Notes: a model not told the origin generated them from the letters alone. Counted from the stretch's first letter, positions 24,216 through 34,030 are shown. The stretch: DNA of 64,000 nucleotides from Alphaproteobacteria bacterium (GCA_025359785.1 JANYET010000014.1:124001-188000); one strand, 5' to 3'. Numbers and translations are program-made.

Positions 24216-26399
24216 TCAGTCGCCGGCCTTGCCCGTCGTGGCGGCGGCGGCCGGCGCCGGAAAGCCCTTGTTCCGCAGATAGGCGTCGATCTTGGCGTCG
24301 CGGCCGCGGAACTTGCGGTAGGCCACGGCCGGGTCGACCGTGTTGCCCACCGAGACGATGTCGTCGTGGTAGCGCTTGGCCATCGCCTTGTCGTAGGGCC
24401 CGCCGTGTTCCAGGAACGCCTCGAAGGCGTCGTGGTCCAGGACCTCGGACTGCAGATAGCTGTAGTAGCCCGCGGCATAGCCATCGCCGGAGAAGATGTG
24501 GCCGAACATGGTCGGGCGGTGGCGCATCACCACCGCCTTGGGCATCTTGAGCTCGGTGAACAGGTTGGCCTCGAACCGGTCCGGATCGATGTCCGCGCCG
24601 CCGGCCAGGTGGACCTTCATGTCGTAGATGGCGCTGGCCATGAACTCGGTGACCGTGAAGCCCTGGTTGAAGGTCGAGGCCTTCTGGATTTTCTCCACGA
24701 GCGCCGCCGGGATCGGCTCGCCCTTGGCGTTGACCGCGAACTTGTTGAGGATTTCCGGCGTCGACAGCCAGTTCTCGTTGAGCTGCGAGGGGAATTCCAC
24801 GAAATCAGTGGCGACGCTGGTGCCGGCCTGGGTCGGGTAGGTCACCGCTGAGTTCAGGTCGTGCAGGGCGTGGCCGAACTCGTGGAAGATGGTGATCGCG
24901 TCATCCCAGCTGATCAGGATCGGCTGGCCGGGCGCGGCCTTCACGAAGTTGGTGTTGTTCGACACGATCGGCGTCTGGCCGCCCAGGAACCGGCTCTGCG
25001 GGCGATAGCCCTGCTCCCAGGCGCCGGAGTTCTTGCCCTCGCGCGCATAGGGGTCGAGGTACCACAGACCCACGTGCTGGCCGGCCTTGGTCACCTCGTA
25101 GACGGTGACCTCTGGGTGGAACACCGGCACGCCGCTCACCGGCGTGAACTTGAAGCCGTAGAGCTGGCCAGCCTCCCAGAACACCGCGTCGCGGATCTTG
25201 TCGAGCTGCAGGTAGGTTTTCACCTCGCCGTTATCGAGGTCGTACTTCGCCTTGCGCACCTTCTCGGCGTAGTAGCGGTAGTCCCAGGCCTCGATCGTGA
25301 TTTTGGCCCCTTCCCTGTCTGCCACCGCCTGCATGTCGGTGACTTCCTGCCGGACCCGGGCGGTGGCCGAGGGCCAGACCGCCAGCATCAGAGCCATCGC
25401 CTCGTCCGGCGACTTGATCATCTTGTCGCCTAGCTTCCAGTGGGCGAACGTCGGGTAGCCCAGCAGCCTGGCGCGCTCGTAGCGCAGCTTCAGGATCTCC
25501 TTCATCGTGGCGGAATTGTCGTGCGCGTCCTTGTGGTCGCCGCGGCTGTAGTAGTTGCGCCAGACCGTCTCGCGGAGCGCCCGGTTGTCGGAATAGGTCA
25601 GGAAGGGGTCCATCGAGGACCGCGAGTTGGTGATCGCCCACTCGCCCTTGTGGCCATGGTCGGCGGCGGCCTGCGCGGCGGCGGCCTTCAGGGTTTCCGG
25701 CAGCCCGCCGAGCTCATTGGCCTTCAGATAGGTGACCCAGCCCGCCTCGTCGGCCTGCAGGTTCTGACCGAACTTGGCGAACAGGCTCGCGAGCCGCTGG
25801 TTGATCTCCCCGACCCGGACCTTGGCCTTGGGGTCGAGCGCCGCGCCGGCGCGCGTGAAGTTGCTCCAGTAGATCCAGACCAGTCGCTGCTGTTCGGCCG
25901 TCAGCGCCTTGGTGGACGCAGCGTCCTGCAGCGCCTTGATCCGCGCGAACAGCTTGGCATTCTGGACGATCTCGTCATTGAAGGCGGCGAGCTTGGGGTC
26001 CATCTCGTTCTGGACGGCCTGATAGGCCGGCGTCGACAGGTTCGACGCCCAGACGCTGTAGAACGTCCCCACCCGGTTCAGTGGCTGGCCGGCCAGTTCG
26101 AGCGCCTCGATGGTGTTTTTGAAGGTGGGCTTGGCCGGATTGTTGGCGATGGCCTCGATCTCGCGCCGCTCCAGCGCCATGGCCTCTTCCAGAGCCGGCT
26201 TGAAGTCGGCGACCTTCACCAGGTCGAACCGCGGATAGCCGCCATAGCGGCCGGTCCAGGGCGCCAGCATCGCGTTCTTGTAGGCTACGGCGGCCTGAGC
26301 GGGCGGCGCCTTGTGGGTCTTGTGGGTCGCCGCCATGGCGATCACCGGGCTCGCGGCCAGCGCCAGGACGCTGACGCTGATGAGGAAAGACTGACGCAT
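24216..26399 (-). CDS. Exported M3 family metallopeptidase (peptidyl-dipeptidase Dcp / oligopeptidase A type)
   Basis: A 727-residue zinc oligopeptidase. A signal peptide (MRQSFLISVSVLALAASPVI, cleavage near AMAAT) indicates the periplasm. The long helical N-terminal region is followed by the zinc motif HEFGH at 506-510 (TIFHEFGHALHDL), the third ligand region in FVEFPSQLNENW, and the typical GYAAGYYSYLQSE block. M3 enzymes degrade short peptides released during protein turnover. The second ATG is chosen because AGGA lies 10 bp before it and it begins the signal peptide. It converges with the receiver gene, 28 bp apart. Confidence 0.92.
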   Translation of the reverse strand: MRQSFLISVSVLALAASPVIAMAATHKTHKAPPAQAAVAYKNAMLAPWTGRYGGYPRFDLVKVADFKPALEEAMALERREIEAIANNPAKPTFKNTIEALELAGQPLNRVGTFYSVWASNLSTPAYQAVQNEMDPKLAAFNDEIVQNAKLFARIKALQDAASTKALTAEQQRLVWIYWSNFTRAGAALDPKAKVRVGEINQRLASLFAKFGQNLQADEAGWVTYLKANELGGLPETLKAAAAQAAADHGHKGEWAITNSRSSMDPFLTYSDNRALRETVWRNYYSRGDHKDAHDNSATMKEILKLRYERARLLGYPTFAHWKLGDKMIKSPDEAMALMLAVWPSATARVRQEVTDMQAVADREGAKITIEAWDYRYYAEKVRKAKYDLDNGEVKTYLQLDKIRDAVFWEAGQLYGFKFTPVSGVPVFHPEVTVYEVTKAGQHVGLWYLDPYAREGKNSGAWEQGYRPQSRFLGGQTPIVSNNTNFVKAAPGQPILISWDDAITIFHEFGHALHDLNSAVTYPTQAGTSVATDFVEFPSQLNENWLSTPEILNKFAVNAKGEPIPAALVEKIQKASTFNQGFTVTEFMASAIYDMKVHLAGGADIDPDRFEANLFTELKMPKAVVMRHRPTMFGHIFSGDGYAAGYYSYLQSEVLDHDAFEAFLEHGGPYDKAMAKRYHDDIVSVGNTVDPAVAYRKFRGRDAKIDAYLRNKGFPAPAAAATTGKAGD

Positions 26400-26508
26400 G
26401 GGGGAGACCATTCCTGACTCAGGCCGGTCGGCAGCGCGGCGCGACGGCGGTTCATTGGCATTGCGATCTTTGTAGTGCGGGCCGCGGCGTCTGTCTGCAC
26501 AGCGCGGT

Positions 26509-27171
26509 TCAGTCCTCGTCCGCCAGGCCGGCGACGAAGGCCGGGAGCCACGGATTGCGGCCCGGCTTCATCCGTTCCGACCGATAGATGTGGATCAGGT
26601 CGGAATAGGCCCGGTCGAAGTCCTTGTTGACGATGACGTAGTCGTACTCGTTCCAGTGGGCGATCTCGCGCTGGCCGAGCGCGAGGCGCTGGTTGATGAT
26701 CTCGGTGCTGTCCTGCGCCCGGGCGTGCAGCCGCCGCGCCAGGTCCGGCCAGGAGGGCGGCAGGACGAAGACGCGGACACTGTCGTGCGGCGCCTTTTCG
26801 GCCACCTGCTGTGCGCCCTGCCAGTCGATGTCGAACAGCACATCCTTGCCGGCCTCCATGGCCGCCACCACCGGCGCCCGGGGCGTGCCGTAGAGGTTGC
26901 CGTTGACCTCGGCCCACTCCAGCAGTTCGCCAGCAGCGGCCATCGCCTCGAACGCCGCGCGGCTCTTGAAGAAATACTCGCGGCCCTCTTCCTCGCCGGG
27001 GCGTGGCGGCCGTGTGGTGGCCGAGATCGACAGGATCATGTCGGCGTAGTCGGCCACCAGGCGCCGCGAAAGCGAGGTCTTGCCGGCGCCGGCCGGGCTC
27101 GACACCAGCAGCAGCAGGCCGCGGCGCGTGGTCTCCCAAGGCTTGGCGTGGTCTTCGACCGTAATGCTCAC
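26509..27171 (-). CDS. gmk: Guanylate kinase
   Basis: Converts GMP and ATP to GDP and ADP. A 220-residue protein with the P-loop SSPAGAGKTSLSRRL at about 24-38, the GMP-binding SATTRPPRPGEEEGREYFF, and DIDWQGAQQV. The N terminus is about 17 residues longer than in E. coli. The order mltG-yicC-gmk on one strand is common in alphaproteobacteria; only 6 bp separate it from the yicC stop. Confidence 0.96.
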   Translation of the reverse strand: MSITVEDHAKPWETTRRGLLLLVSSPAGAGKTSLSRRLVADYADMILSISATTRPPRPGEEEGREYFFKSRAAFEAMAAAGELLEWAEVNGNLYGTPRAPVVAAMEAGKDVLFDIDWQGAQQVAEKAPHDSVRVFVLPPSWPDLARRLHARAQDSTEIINQRLALGQREIAHWNEYDYVIVNKDFDRAYSDLIHIYRSERMKPGRNPWLPAFVAGLADED

Positions 27172-27177
27172 TGGCGG

Positions 27178-28059
27178 TCACTCGACATTCTGCACCTGCT
27201 CGCGGAACTGCTCGATGCCGGCTTTGAGGTCCAGGCCGACCGCGGTCAAGGCGCCGGACGCGGCCTTGGAACACAGCGTGTTGGCCTCGCGCATGAATTC
27301 CTGGGTCAGGAAGTCGAGTTTGCGGCCGACCCCGCCATCGCTCGCCAGGAGCGCGCGGGCGGCATCGACGTGGCCGCGCAGGCGATCCAGCTCCTCCTGG
27401 ACGTCGGCCTTCACCGCCATGGCGGCGGCCTCCTGCAGGATGCGCTCTTCGGTGACAGCCTCGCCGGCCAGCTCCGTCAGCCGCTTTTCGAATCGCGCCT
27501 TGATCAGCGCGGGCTGTGCGCCGGCCAGGCCCGCGGCCTTGGCGGTCAGCGCGCCGATCTGCGCCACGAGACCGCCCAGCACGCCGTCAAGCGCCCGGCC
27601 CTCCTCCGCGCGGCCCGCCGCCAGTCCGTCCAGCGCCGCGCCGATCGAAGCCGCCATGGCCGCCTCCAGAGCGGCCTGCGCATCCGGATCGTCGGCGGCG
27701 TCCGCGGTCTCGATCACGCCCTTCAGGCTCAGCAGGCCGTCGAGCGTCGGCGGCGCCACCATGCCAGTGGCAACATAGGGCCCGCCCGCCTTCAGATATC
27801 GCTCCAGCTGCTCGATATTGACCTGCACCGCGCCGACGGTGTCCGCGCGCTTGGCCTGGACGCCGATCGTCAGCTGACCGCGCTGGAACCGGCTCTGCGC
27901 ACCCTCGCGGGCCGCGCGCTCCAGCCCCTCGAACCCCGGGGGGCCGCGAAAGCGGACCTCCAGGTTGCGGCCGTTGACGCTGCGCGCCTCGACCGCCCAG
28001 CTCCACGCGCCCAGCGACCCTTCCGCCCGCCCGAAGCCCGTCATCCCGGAAATGCTCAT
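27178..28059 (-). CDS. yicC: YicC family protein (putative endoribonuclease)
   Basis: A 293-residue protein with the YicC N-terminal opening SISGMTGFGRAEG, the block WAVEARSVNGRNLEVRFRGP, and the C-terminal DUF1732 signature FLTQEFMREANTLCSKA. YicC proteins are reported to act as RNases in E. coli; the role here is inferred. The ATG overlaps the mltG stop (ATGA), so translation is coupled, and gmk follows after 6 bp. Confidence 0.93.
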   Translation of the reverse strand: MSISGMTGFGRAEGSLGAWSWAVEARSVNGRNLEVRFRGPPGFEGLERAAREGAQSRFQRGQLTIGVQAKRADTVGAVQVNIEQLERYLKAGGPYVATGMVAPPTLDGLLSLKGVIETADAADDPDAQAALEAAMAASIGAALDGLAAGRAEEGRALDGVLGGLVAQIGALTAKAAGLAGAQPALIKARFEKRLTELAGEAVTEERILQEAAAMAVKADVQEELDRLRGHVDAARALLASDGGVGRKLDFLTQEFMREANTLCSKAASGALTAVGLDLKAGIEQFREQVQNVE

Positions 28060-29072
28060 TTCGCTCGCGCCCGCTCGATCGCCCGCCACTTGGCCACGTT
28101 GGCCTGATGCTCGACGAAGGTCGAGGCAAAGACGTGCCCGCCGGCGCCGTTGGCCACGAAGAACATCTCGTCGGACTTCGGCGGATTGAGCACCGCGGCC
28201 AGGGCCGCGCGGCCAGGGTTGGCGATCGGCGTGGGCGGCAGGCCGACGATCCGATAGGTGTTGTAGGGCGTCGCCGTCACCAGCTCTTTCATGGTGATTC
28301 CGCGCCCCAGCGGCCGGCCCTTGGTGATGCCGTAGATGATCGTCGGATCGCTCTCCAGCTTCATCCCCTGGCGCAGGCGGTTTTCGAACACCGCGGCGAT
28401 CCGGGGCCGCTCGGACGGGATGCCGGTTTCCTTCTCGACGATGGAGGCCAGCGTCACTGCTTCCTCCGGCGTCTTGAGCGGCAGGTCCGGCGACCGGCCG
28501 GCCCATAGCTGCGCCAGCAGCGCGTCGCGGGCCGCGCGCATCTTGCCGATTACCTCGGCCCGGTCCTCGCCGCGCGCGACCGGGTAGCTGTCCGGCAGGA
28601 TCGAGCCCTCGGGCGGGGCGGCGACATCGCCGGTCAGCACGGGCTGGGCGCGGACCGCGTCGGTGGCCATGTCGGTGGTCCAGCCCTCGGGCACGGCCAC
28701 GAAGCGCTTCACGACCTTGCCCTGGGCGATATCGGCCAGCACGGAGGCCATGGATTGCCCGCTGCGGAATTCGTATTCGCCGGCCTTCAGGCGCCGGCCC
28801 GCGTTGGCCAGCTTGGCGGCCAGGTAGAAGATGTTGCGCGACCCGATGACCCCCGCCGACTTCAGGGCCGCCGCGATCTGGCTGGTGCTCGCGCCGCGTG
28901 GCAGGACGACGTCGGTGACCTGGCCCTCGCGCGCCGAGGGCCCTGGGCCGCGATAGGTCCAAATCACCCAGCCGGCGGCCAGGATAACGCTGACGAAAAC
29001 CAGAGTCAGCAGTCGGCTTGCGCTTCGAAACAGACCCCGATCCCCGCGGACAGGCCGACGCCGGCCGCTCAC
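28056..29072 (-). CDS. mltG: Endolytic murein transglycosylase
   Basis: An inner-membrane enzyme that cuts nascent peptidoglycan strands and sets glycan length. The protein has 338 residues: a basic cytosolic N terminus, one membrane helix at about 20-40 (LLTLVFVSVILAAGWVIW), a LysM-like segment, and the YceG catalytic domain with the active Glu in LASIVEKETGIPSERPRIA and the later TPYNTYRIVGLPPTPIANPG. The GTG start overlaps the fabF stop by 4 bp, and its own stop overlaps the yicC start. Confidence 0.94.
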   Translation of the reverse strand: MSGRRRPVRGDRGLFRSASRLLTLVFVSVILAAGWVIWTYRGPGPSAREGQVTDVVLPRGASTSQIAAALKSAGVIGSRNIFYLAAKLANAGRRLKAGEYEFRSGQSMASVLADIAQGKVVKRFVAVPEGWTTDMATDAVRAQPVLTGDVAAPPEGSILPDSYPVARGEDRAEVIGKMRAARDALLAQLWAGRSPDLPLKTPEEAVTLASIVEKETGIPSERPRIAAVFENRLRQGMKLESDPTIIYGITKGRPLGRGITMKELVTATPYNTYRIVGLPPTPIANPGRAALAAVLNPPKSDEMFFVANGAGGHVFASTFVEHQANVAKWRAIERARAK

Positions 29073-30367
29073 GTGACCTTCTTGAACACCACCGACGCGT
29101 TGGTCCCGCCGAACCCGAAGGAGTTCGAGAGCACGACGTCGATCTTCATCGGCTTGGCCTTGTGCGGCACCAGGTCGATCTTCGTCTCGACGGACGGGTT
29201 GTCGAGATTGATGGTCGGCGGGGCGATCTGATCGCGGATCGCCAGCACCGAGAACGCCGCCTCGATGGCGCCGGCCGCGCCCAGCAGGTGGCCGGTGGCC
29301 GACTTGGTCGAGCTCATGGTCGCGCGGCCGGCCGCATCGCCCAGCAGACGCGTCACCGCGCCCAGCTCGATCTCGTCGCCGAGCGGCGTCGAGGTGCCGT
29401 GGGCATTGATGTAGTCCACATCGGCCATCGCGATGCCGGCGTCCTTCAAGGCCCCGGTCATGGCGCGGAAGCCGCCGTCGCCGTCGTCGGCCGGCGCGGT
29501 GATGTGATAGGCGTCGCCCGCCAGCCCGTAGCCCGCGACCTCGGCGTAGATCTTCGCGCCGCGCGCCTTGGCGTGTTCGTATTCCTCGAGCACCAGGACG
29601 CCGGCGCCCTCGCCCATCACGAAGCCGTCGCGGTCCTTGTCGTAAGGCCGGCTGGCCTTTTCGGGGGTGTCATTGAAGCCGGTCGACATGGCGCGCGCGG
29701 CGATGAACCCTGCCATGCCGACGGGACAGATCGCAGCCTCCGCCCCGCCGGCCACCATCACGTCGGCGTCGCCGTACTTGATCAGCCGCGCCGCGTCGCC
29801 GATCGCGTGCGCGCCGGTGGCGCAGGCGGTGACCACCGAATGGTTCGGGCCCTTGAAGCCGTAGCGGATCGAGACCTGGCCGCTCGCCAGGTTGATCAGG
29901 GCCGAGGGGATGAAGAACGGGCTGACGCGGCGCGGGCCCTTCTCGTGCATCTCGATCGAGGTGCGCTCGATCGTGGCCAGACCGCCGATGCCCGAGCCGA
30001 TCATCACCCCGGTGCGTTCGCGATCCTCATCGGCCTCCGGCTGCCAGCCGGAATCCTTCACCGCTTCGTCGGCGGCGGCGATGGCGTAGAGGATGAAATC
30101 GTCGACGCGGCGCTGGTCGCGGGTCGAAAGCGTCTGGTCGGGATCGAAGGAGCCTGGGATGTCCGGCCCGCCGCCGCCGCGCCCATCGACCCGCGGAACC
30201 TCGCCGGCCACGCGGCAGCCGAAGTCCTCGGTGATGTCGAAGGTGGTGACCTTGCCGATTCCGGACTTGCCGGCCAGGATCGCGGCCCAGGAAATCTCGG
30301 TTCCCTGGCCCAGCGGCGTGATCAGGCCGATACCGGTGACGACGACTCGACGCGGGGCGATGCTCAA
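29069..30367 (-). CDS. fabF: Beta-ketoacyl-ACP synthase II
   Basis: Condenses malonyl-ACP with acyl-ACP in fatty acid elongation. The protein has 432 residues with the catalytic Cys in VVTACATGAHAIG, and two His in NAHGTSTPLGD and SATGHLLGAAG. I choose the TTG start (SIAPRRVVVTGIGLITPLG follows) because GAGGA lies about 8 bp before it and it matches the family start; a longer reading adds 14 residues of no family similarity. The glycine-rich insertion VDGRGGGGPDIPG near residue 60 is longer than in E. coli. It lies 84 bp after acpP in the same direction. Confidence 0.95.
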   Translation of the reverse strand: MSIAPRRVVVTGIGLITPLGQGTEISWAAILAGKSGIGKVTTFDITEDFGCRVAGEVPRVDGRGGGGPDIPGSFDPDQTLSTRDQRRVDDFILYAIAAADEAVKDSGWQPEADEDRERTGVMIGSGIGGLATIERTSIEMHEKGPRRVSPFFIPSALINLASGQVSIRYGFKGPNHSVVTACATGAHAIGDAARLIKYGDADVMVAGGAEAAICPVGMAGFIAARAMSTGFNDTPEKASRPYDKDRDGFVMGEGAGVLVLEEYEHAKARGAKIYAEVAGYGLAGDAYHITAPADDGDGGFRAMTGALKDAGIAMADVDYINAHGTSTPLGDEIELGAVTRLLGDAAGRATMSSTKSATGHLLGAAGAIEAAFSVLAIRDQIAPPTINLDNPSVETKIDLVPHKAKPMKIDVVLSNSFGFGGTNASVVFKKVT

Positions 30368-30451
30368 AGGCGCGGTCCTCAAAGGAAGACCGCCGAAGCC
30401 AGGGGACAACCCCGACCCGGCGGTCCGAAAACCCTAAGCCGAATCAGGCGC

Positions 30452-30691
30452 TTAAGCGCCCAGCTTCTCAGCAATAAACTTCACGGCGTCACCGACCGTC
30501 TGGATGTGCTCGGCGGCGTCATCCGGAATCTCGATGTCGAATTCTTCCTCGAAAGCCATGACCAGCTCGACGTTGTCGAGGCTGTCGGCGCCCAGGTCGT
30601 CGATGAAGCTGGCCTTTTCGGTGACCTTCTCCGGATCGGCGTCCAGGTGCTCAATGACGATTTTGCGGACGCGTTCTAGGACGTCGGACAT
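30452..30691 (-). CDS. acpP: Acyl carrier protein
   Basis: A 79-residue, very acidic carrier of growing acyl chains. The 4'-phosphopantetheine attachment Ser37 lies in [20 protein letters not shown], the standard motif. The start [10 protein letters not shown] follows AAAGGG; an in-frame upstream reading has no family similarity. It lies between fabG (135 bp upstream, with a candidate promoter in the gap) and fabF. Confidence 0.97.
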   Translation of the reverse strand: MSDVLERVRKIVIEHLDADPEKVTEKASFIDDLGADSLDNVELVMAFEEEFDIEIPDDAAEHIQTVGDAVKFIAEKLGA

Positions 30692-30719
30692 TAGGTAGGT
30701 CCCTTTAAAGTGCAGGCTT

Positions 30720-30748
30720 TGAATCGGCGAGCCGGGCCGTGAAGTCAA
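30720..30748 (-). promoter_or_regulatory. Possible sigma-70-type promoter of acpP
   Basis: On the minus strand TTGACT, a 17-bp spacer, then GATTCA. The -35 is good, the -10 poor. It would give a short leader of about 20 bases before acpP, consistent with the high expression expected of that gene. Confidence 0.3.
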
Positions 30749-30826
30749 CCTCCACCGCCAGCCTCATCGACAGTCGTTGGCGCGTTAGCATGTTCCGATA
30801 GGCCAAGGCGAGACCCTGAGGCCACC

Positions 30827-31567
30827 TTAGATCATCGCCATCCCGCCGTTCACATGCAGGGTCTGGCCGGTGACATAGGCCGCCTCGTAGCTGGCCAGGT
30901 AGGCGCAGGCCGCGGCGACATCGGCGCCGGCGCCGAGACGACCGCTCGGAATAGTCGCCAGAATCTGGGCTTTCTGGGCCTCGTTCAGCCCGTCGGTCAT
31001 CGGGCTTTCGATGAAGCCCGGCGCCACGCAATTGACGGTGATTCCCCGGGTCGCGACCTCGGCGGCCAGCGCCTTGGAAAACCCGATCATCCCGGCCTTG
31101 GACGCCGCATAGTTGGCCTGGCCCGGGTTGCCGGTCACGCCGACCACCGAGGTGATGCCGATGATCCGGCCGTGGCGGCGTTTCATCATCCCGCGCATGG
31201 CCGCCCGCGTCAGCCGGAAATAGCTCTCCAGATTGACCTTCAGGACCTCCGACCAGTCCTCATCCTTCATCCGCATGAGCAGGCCGTCCTTGGTGATGCC
31301 GGCGTTGGCGACCAGGATGTCGATCGGCGCGCCGGCGGCGGCTTCGGCGGCCGCGATCAGGCCATCGACGGCCGCGGCGTCGGACAGGTTAGCCGGAACC
31401 GCCGCGGTGCGGGCGCCGAGTTCGGTCGCGCGCTCCTGCAGCACCGCTTCCCGCGTGCCGGACAGCACCACATAGGCGCCCTGGGCATGTAGGGCGCGGG
31501 CGATCGCCGCCCCGATGCCGCCGGTGGCGCCGGTGACGAGCGCGGTCTTGCCGGTCAGGTCGAACAT
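30827..31567 (-). CDS. fabG: 3-oxoacyl-ACP reductase
   Basis: NADPH-dependent reduction of 3-oxoacyl-ACP. A 246-residue short-chain dehydrogenase with TGATGGIG at about 12-19, NAG at 88-90, catalytic Ser140, Tyr153 and Lys157 (NYAASKAGMIGFSKAL), and the C-terminal YVTGQTLHVNGGMAMI typical of FabG. It lies 12 bp after fabD and upstream of acpP, the usual fatty-acid synthesis order (fabH and plsX are not here). Confidence 0.96.
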   Translation of the reverse strand: MFDLTGKTALVTGATGGIGAAIARALHAQGAYVVLSGTREAVLQERATELGARTAAVPANLSDAAAVDGLIAAAEAAAGAPIDILVANAGITKDGLLMRMKDEDWSEVLKVNLESYFRLTRAAMRGMMKRRHGRIIGITSVVGVTGNPGQANYAASKAGMIGFSKALAAEVATRGITVNCVAPGFIESPMTDGLNEAQKAQILATIPSGRLGAGADVAAACAYLASYEAAYVTGQTLHVNGGMAMI

Positions 31568-31579
31568 GGCGGCCGTCTC

Positions 31580-32524
31580 CTAAAGGCTTTTGGCGAAGGC
31601 TTCGAGGTCGGCCGGCGCATTCAGCGGAACGGCCTCGGCGTCGGGCGCGATCCGCTTGGCCATGCCGGACAGCACCTTGCCGGCGCCGGCCTCGGCGAAG
31701 CGGGTCACGCCGCCCGCGCCCGCCAGCCACAGCATGCTCTCGCGCCAGCGCACCCGGCCCGTCACCTGTTCCACCAGCATCCGGCGGATCGCTTCGGGGT
31801 CCAGCGTCGGCTGGGCGGTGACATTGGCCACCAGTGGCGCGCGCGGGGCCAGGATCGTCGCGGAGGCGAGCGCCGCGGCCATCTCATCGGCCGCCGGCTG
31901 CATCAGCGGGCAGTGGAAGGGCGCCGAGACGTTCAGCAGGATAGCGCGCGCGCCCAGTTCCTTGGCCTTCTCGATGGCCAGGTCGACGGCGGCCTTGTCG
32001 CCGGAGATCACCACATTGCCGGCGTTGTTATCGTTGGCGACCACGCAGACCCCGACCGCCGAACCGGCGGTGGCCGCCGCCTCCGCCAGCGCCACATCGC
32101 TTTTGGGTCCGATCAGGGAGGCCATGGCGCCCTCGCCCACCGGCACGGCCCGCTGCATCGCCTGGCCGCGCAGTTTCAGCAGGCGCGCGGTGTCGGCCAG
32201 GCCGATCGCGCCCGCCGCCGCCAGCGCTGAATATTCGCCCAGGCTGTGGCCCGCCACGAAGGCCGCCTTGTCCACACCGACGCCGAACTCCTTCTCGAGC
32301 GTCCGCATCACCGCCAGGCTCACCGCCATCAACGCCGGCTGCGCGTTTTCGGTGAGGGTCAGCTGATCCTCCGGCCCCTCGCGCATCAGCTTGAAAAGCT
32401 TCTGGCCGAGCGCGTCGTCAACTTCCTGGAAGACCTCACGCGCCGCGCCGAACGCCTCGGCCAGGTCGACGCCCATGCCCACGGCCTGACTGCCCTGGCC
32501 GGGAAAGAGGAAAGCGAGGCTCAT
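31580..32524 (-). CDS. fabD: Malonyl-CoA:ACP transacylase
   Basis: Loads malonyl groups onto ACP. A 314-residue protein with LAFLFPGQGSQAVGMG at the start, the nucleophile Ser94 in GHSLGEYSALAA, and the catalytic His in VSAPFHCPLMQPA. The ATG at 32524 gives the exact family start; the longer reading has an unrelated extension. First gene of the fab cluster; divergent from the zinc dehydrogenase gene, 107 bp away. Confidence 0.96.
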   Translation of the reverse strand: MSLAFLFPGQGSQAVGMGVDLAEAFGAAREVFQEVDDALGQKLFKLMREGPEDQLTLTENAQPALMAVSLAVMRTLEKEFGVGVDKAAFVAGHSLGEYSALAAAGAIGLADTARLLKLRGQAMQRAVPVGEGAMASLIGPKSDVALAEAAATAGSAVGVCVVANDNNAGNVVISGDKAAVDLAIEKAKELGARAILLNVSAPFHCPLMQPAADEMAAALASATILAPRAPLVANVTAQPTLDPEAIRRMLVEQVTGRVRWRESMLWLAGAGGVTRFAEAGAGKVLSGMAKRIAPDAEAVPLNAPADLEAFAKSL

Positions 32525-32631
32525 GCGGTTGGCTCCGAGAACGTCAGGATCCGGCTCTATCGATTCCGAGCCGCGAGGGCTACGGAATAAGGAAAGCCCC
32601 GGCAAGGCGGCGAAATTCAGGGAAGACCGCG

Positions 32632-33711
32632 ATGCGAGCAGTCGTGCGGCGCAACAAACAGCTGGTCTGCGACGAGATCGGCGAACTGGAGCCGGCGCAG
32701 GGCCAGGTGCTGGTCAAGACCTTGGCCTGCGGCATCTGCGGGTCCGACCTGCACGCCCTGCATCACATGGAACACATGATCGCGCTGGGCCGGCGCGGCG
32801 GCGGCGGGGAGAATGGCTTCGATCCGGCCGCCGATACCGTCTTCGGCCACGAGTTCTGCGCCGAGATCCTCGACCATGGGCCCGGCTCGGCCAAGACGCT
32901 TAAGGCCGGGACCCGCGTGGTCAGCGTGCCGATCACCCTGACGCCCGGCGGCATGGAGGCACTGGGCTTCTCCAACCGGCTGCCCGGCGGCTTCGCCGAG
33001 CGCATGGTGCTGAGCGAGGCGCTGATCCTGGCGGTGCCGAATGGCCTTTCCACCGAGCACGCCGCGCTGACCGAGCCCTTCGCCGTCGGCCTGCACGCGG
33101 TCGCCAAGGCGCGGATGGACGCCAATTCCGTGGCCCTGGTGATCGGCTGCGGTCCTGTCGGCCTGGCGGTGATCGCCGCCCTGAAGGCTGGCGGCCACGG
33201 CCCGGTGATCGCCGCTGATTTCTCGCCGCGCCGCCGCGCCGCCGCCGAGAAACTGGGCGCCGACATCGTCGTCGATCCGGCCAGGGAGTCGCCGCACGAC
33301 CGCTGGGAGGCGCTGGGCGTACCCAAGGCCCGCGGCGCCCAGCAGATGATGCGGATGATGGGCGGCAACTTCGGCCGGCCCGTGATCTTCGAATGCGTCG
33401 GCGCGCCGGGCGTCGTCCAGGCCCTGATCGAGGCCGCGCCCGCCGGCGCCCAGATCGTCGTGGCCGGCGTCTGCATGGAGACCGACCGCATCGAGCCCTC
33501 GATCGCCATCACCAAGGAGATCGAGCTGACCTTTGTCTTCGGCTATTCGCCGGAAGAGTTCGCCGACACGCTGCGCAATATCGCCGAGGGCCGCATCGAC
33601 GTCTCCGGCCTGGTGACCGGCCGCGTGGGGCTGGACGGCGTCGCCGGCGCCTTCACCGCGCTCGCCGATCCCGAGGCCCACGTGAAGATCCTGGTCGAGC
33701 CGGCGGCCTGA
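32632..33711 (+). CDS. Zinc-binding alcohol dehydrogenase (MDR family)
   Basis: A 359-residue medium-chain dehydrogenase. The catalytic-zinc Cys is in LACGICGSDLHALHH, the second ligand in TVFGHEFCAEI, and the NAD-binding glycines in VIGCGPVGLAVIAAL. The structural zinc Cys cluster found in classical ADHs is not apparent; the region instead has VVSVPITLTPGGMEALGFSN. It probably oxidises a secondary alcohol or polyol. It stands alone, divergent from fabD, and is followed by a 402-bp non-coding region. Confidence 0.87.
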   Translation: MRAVVRRNKQLVCDEIGELEPAQGQVLVKTLACGICGSDLHALHHMEHMIALGRRGGGGENGFDPAADTVFGHEFCAEILDHGPGSAKTLKAGTRVVSVPITLTPGGMEALGFSNRLPGGFAERMVLSEALILAVPNGLSTEHAALTEPFAVGLHAVAKARMDANSVALVIGCGPVGLAVIAALKAGGHGPVIAADFSPRRRAAAEKLGADIVVDPARESPHDRWEALGVPKARGAQQMMRMMGGNFGRPVIFECVGAPGVVQALIEAAPAGAQIVVAGVCMETDRIEPSIAITKEIELTFVFGYSPEEFADTLRNIAEGRIDVSGLVTGRVGLDGVAGAFTALADPEAHVKILVEPAA

Positions 33712-34001
33712 CACCGGCCGCCCTGAGAGCGCCTGTCGCGAGCGGTCCTCCAGCCTCGCCCCGTTCCGTTCGCGGCCCCTTGCCTCCGTACACTGCTCAG
33801 GAACGAAAGCGATCGACGCTTGATCAGATTGCGGCAGACCCCGGGATCGCCACCAAAGGCTTGAGCATTTCGCGCCTGAGGGGAAAATAGCGACTTACTG
33901 ACGCGGCCCGGCTTTGCTCGACTTGGTTAACGGCCCCGATACCCCGCCGAATCTTTCTGAATCCGCCTTTGGGCGCATGTCGCCTCTAGGGATACTTCAT
34001 C

Positions 34002-34030
34002 TTGACAGTCGGTTATCTGCGACCTAATTG
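34002..34030 (+). promoter_or_regulatory. Candidate sigma-70-type promoter upstream of the DUF4402 gene
   Basis: A perfect -35 TTGACA, a 17-bp spacer and TAATTG. Its predicted start site (about 34037) would fall on the CtrA box, so bound CtrA would repress it. Alternatively, the CtrA box serves as the -35 region of a second promoter starting near 34078. Confidence 0.45.

Noticed and set aside
33712-33990. Small genes in the gap after the zinc dehydrogenase
   Set aside because: Only read-through frames of the dehydrogenase gene, with no start, ribosome site or coding character of their own.
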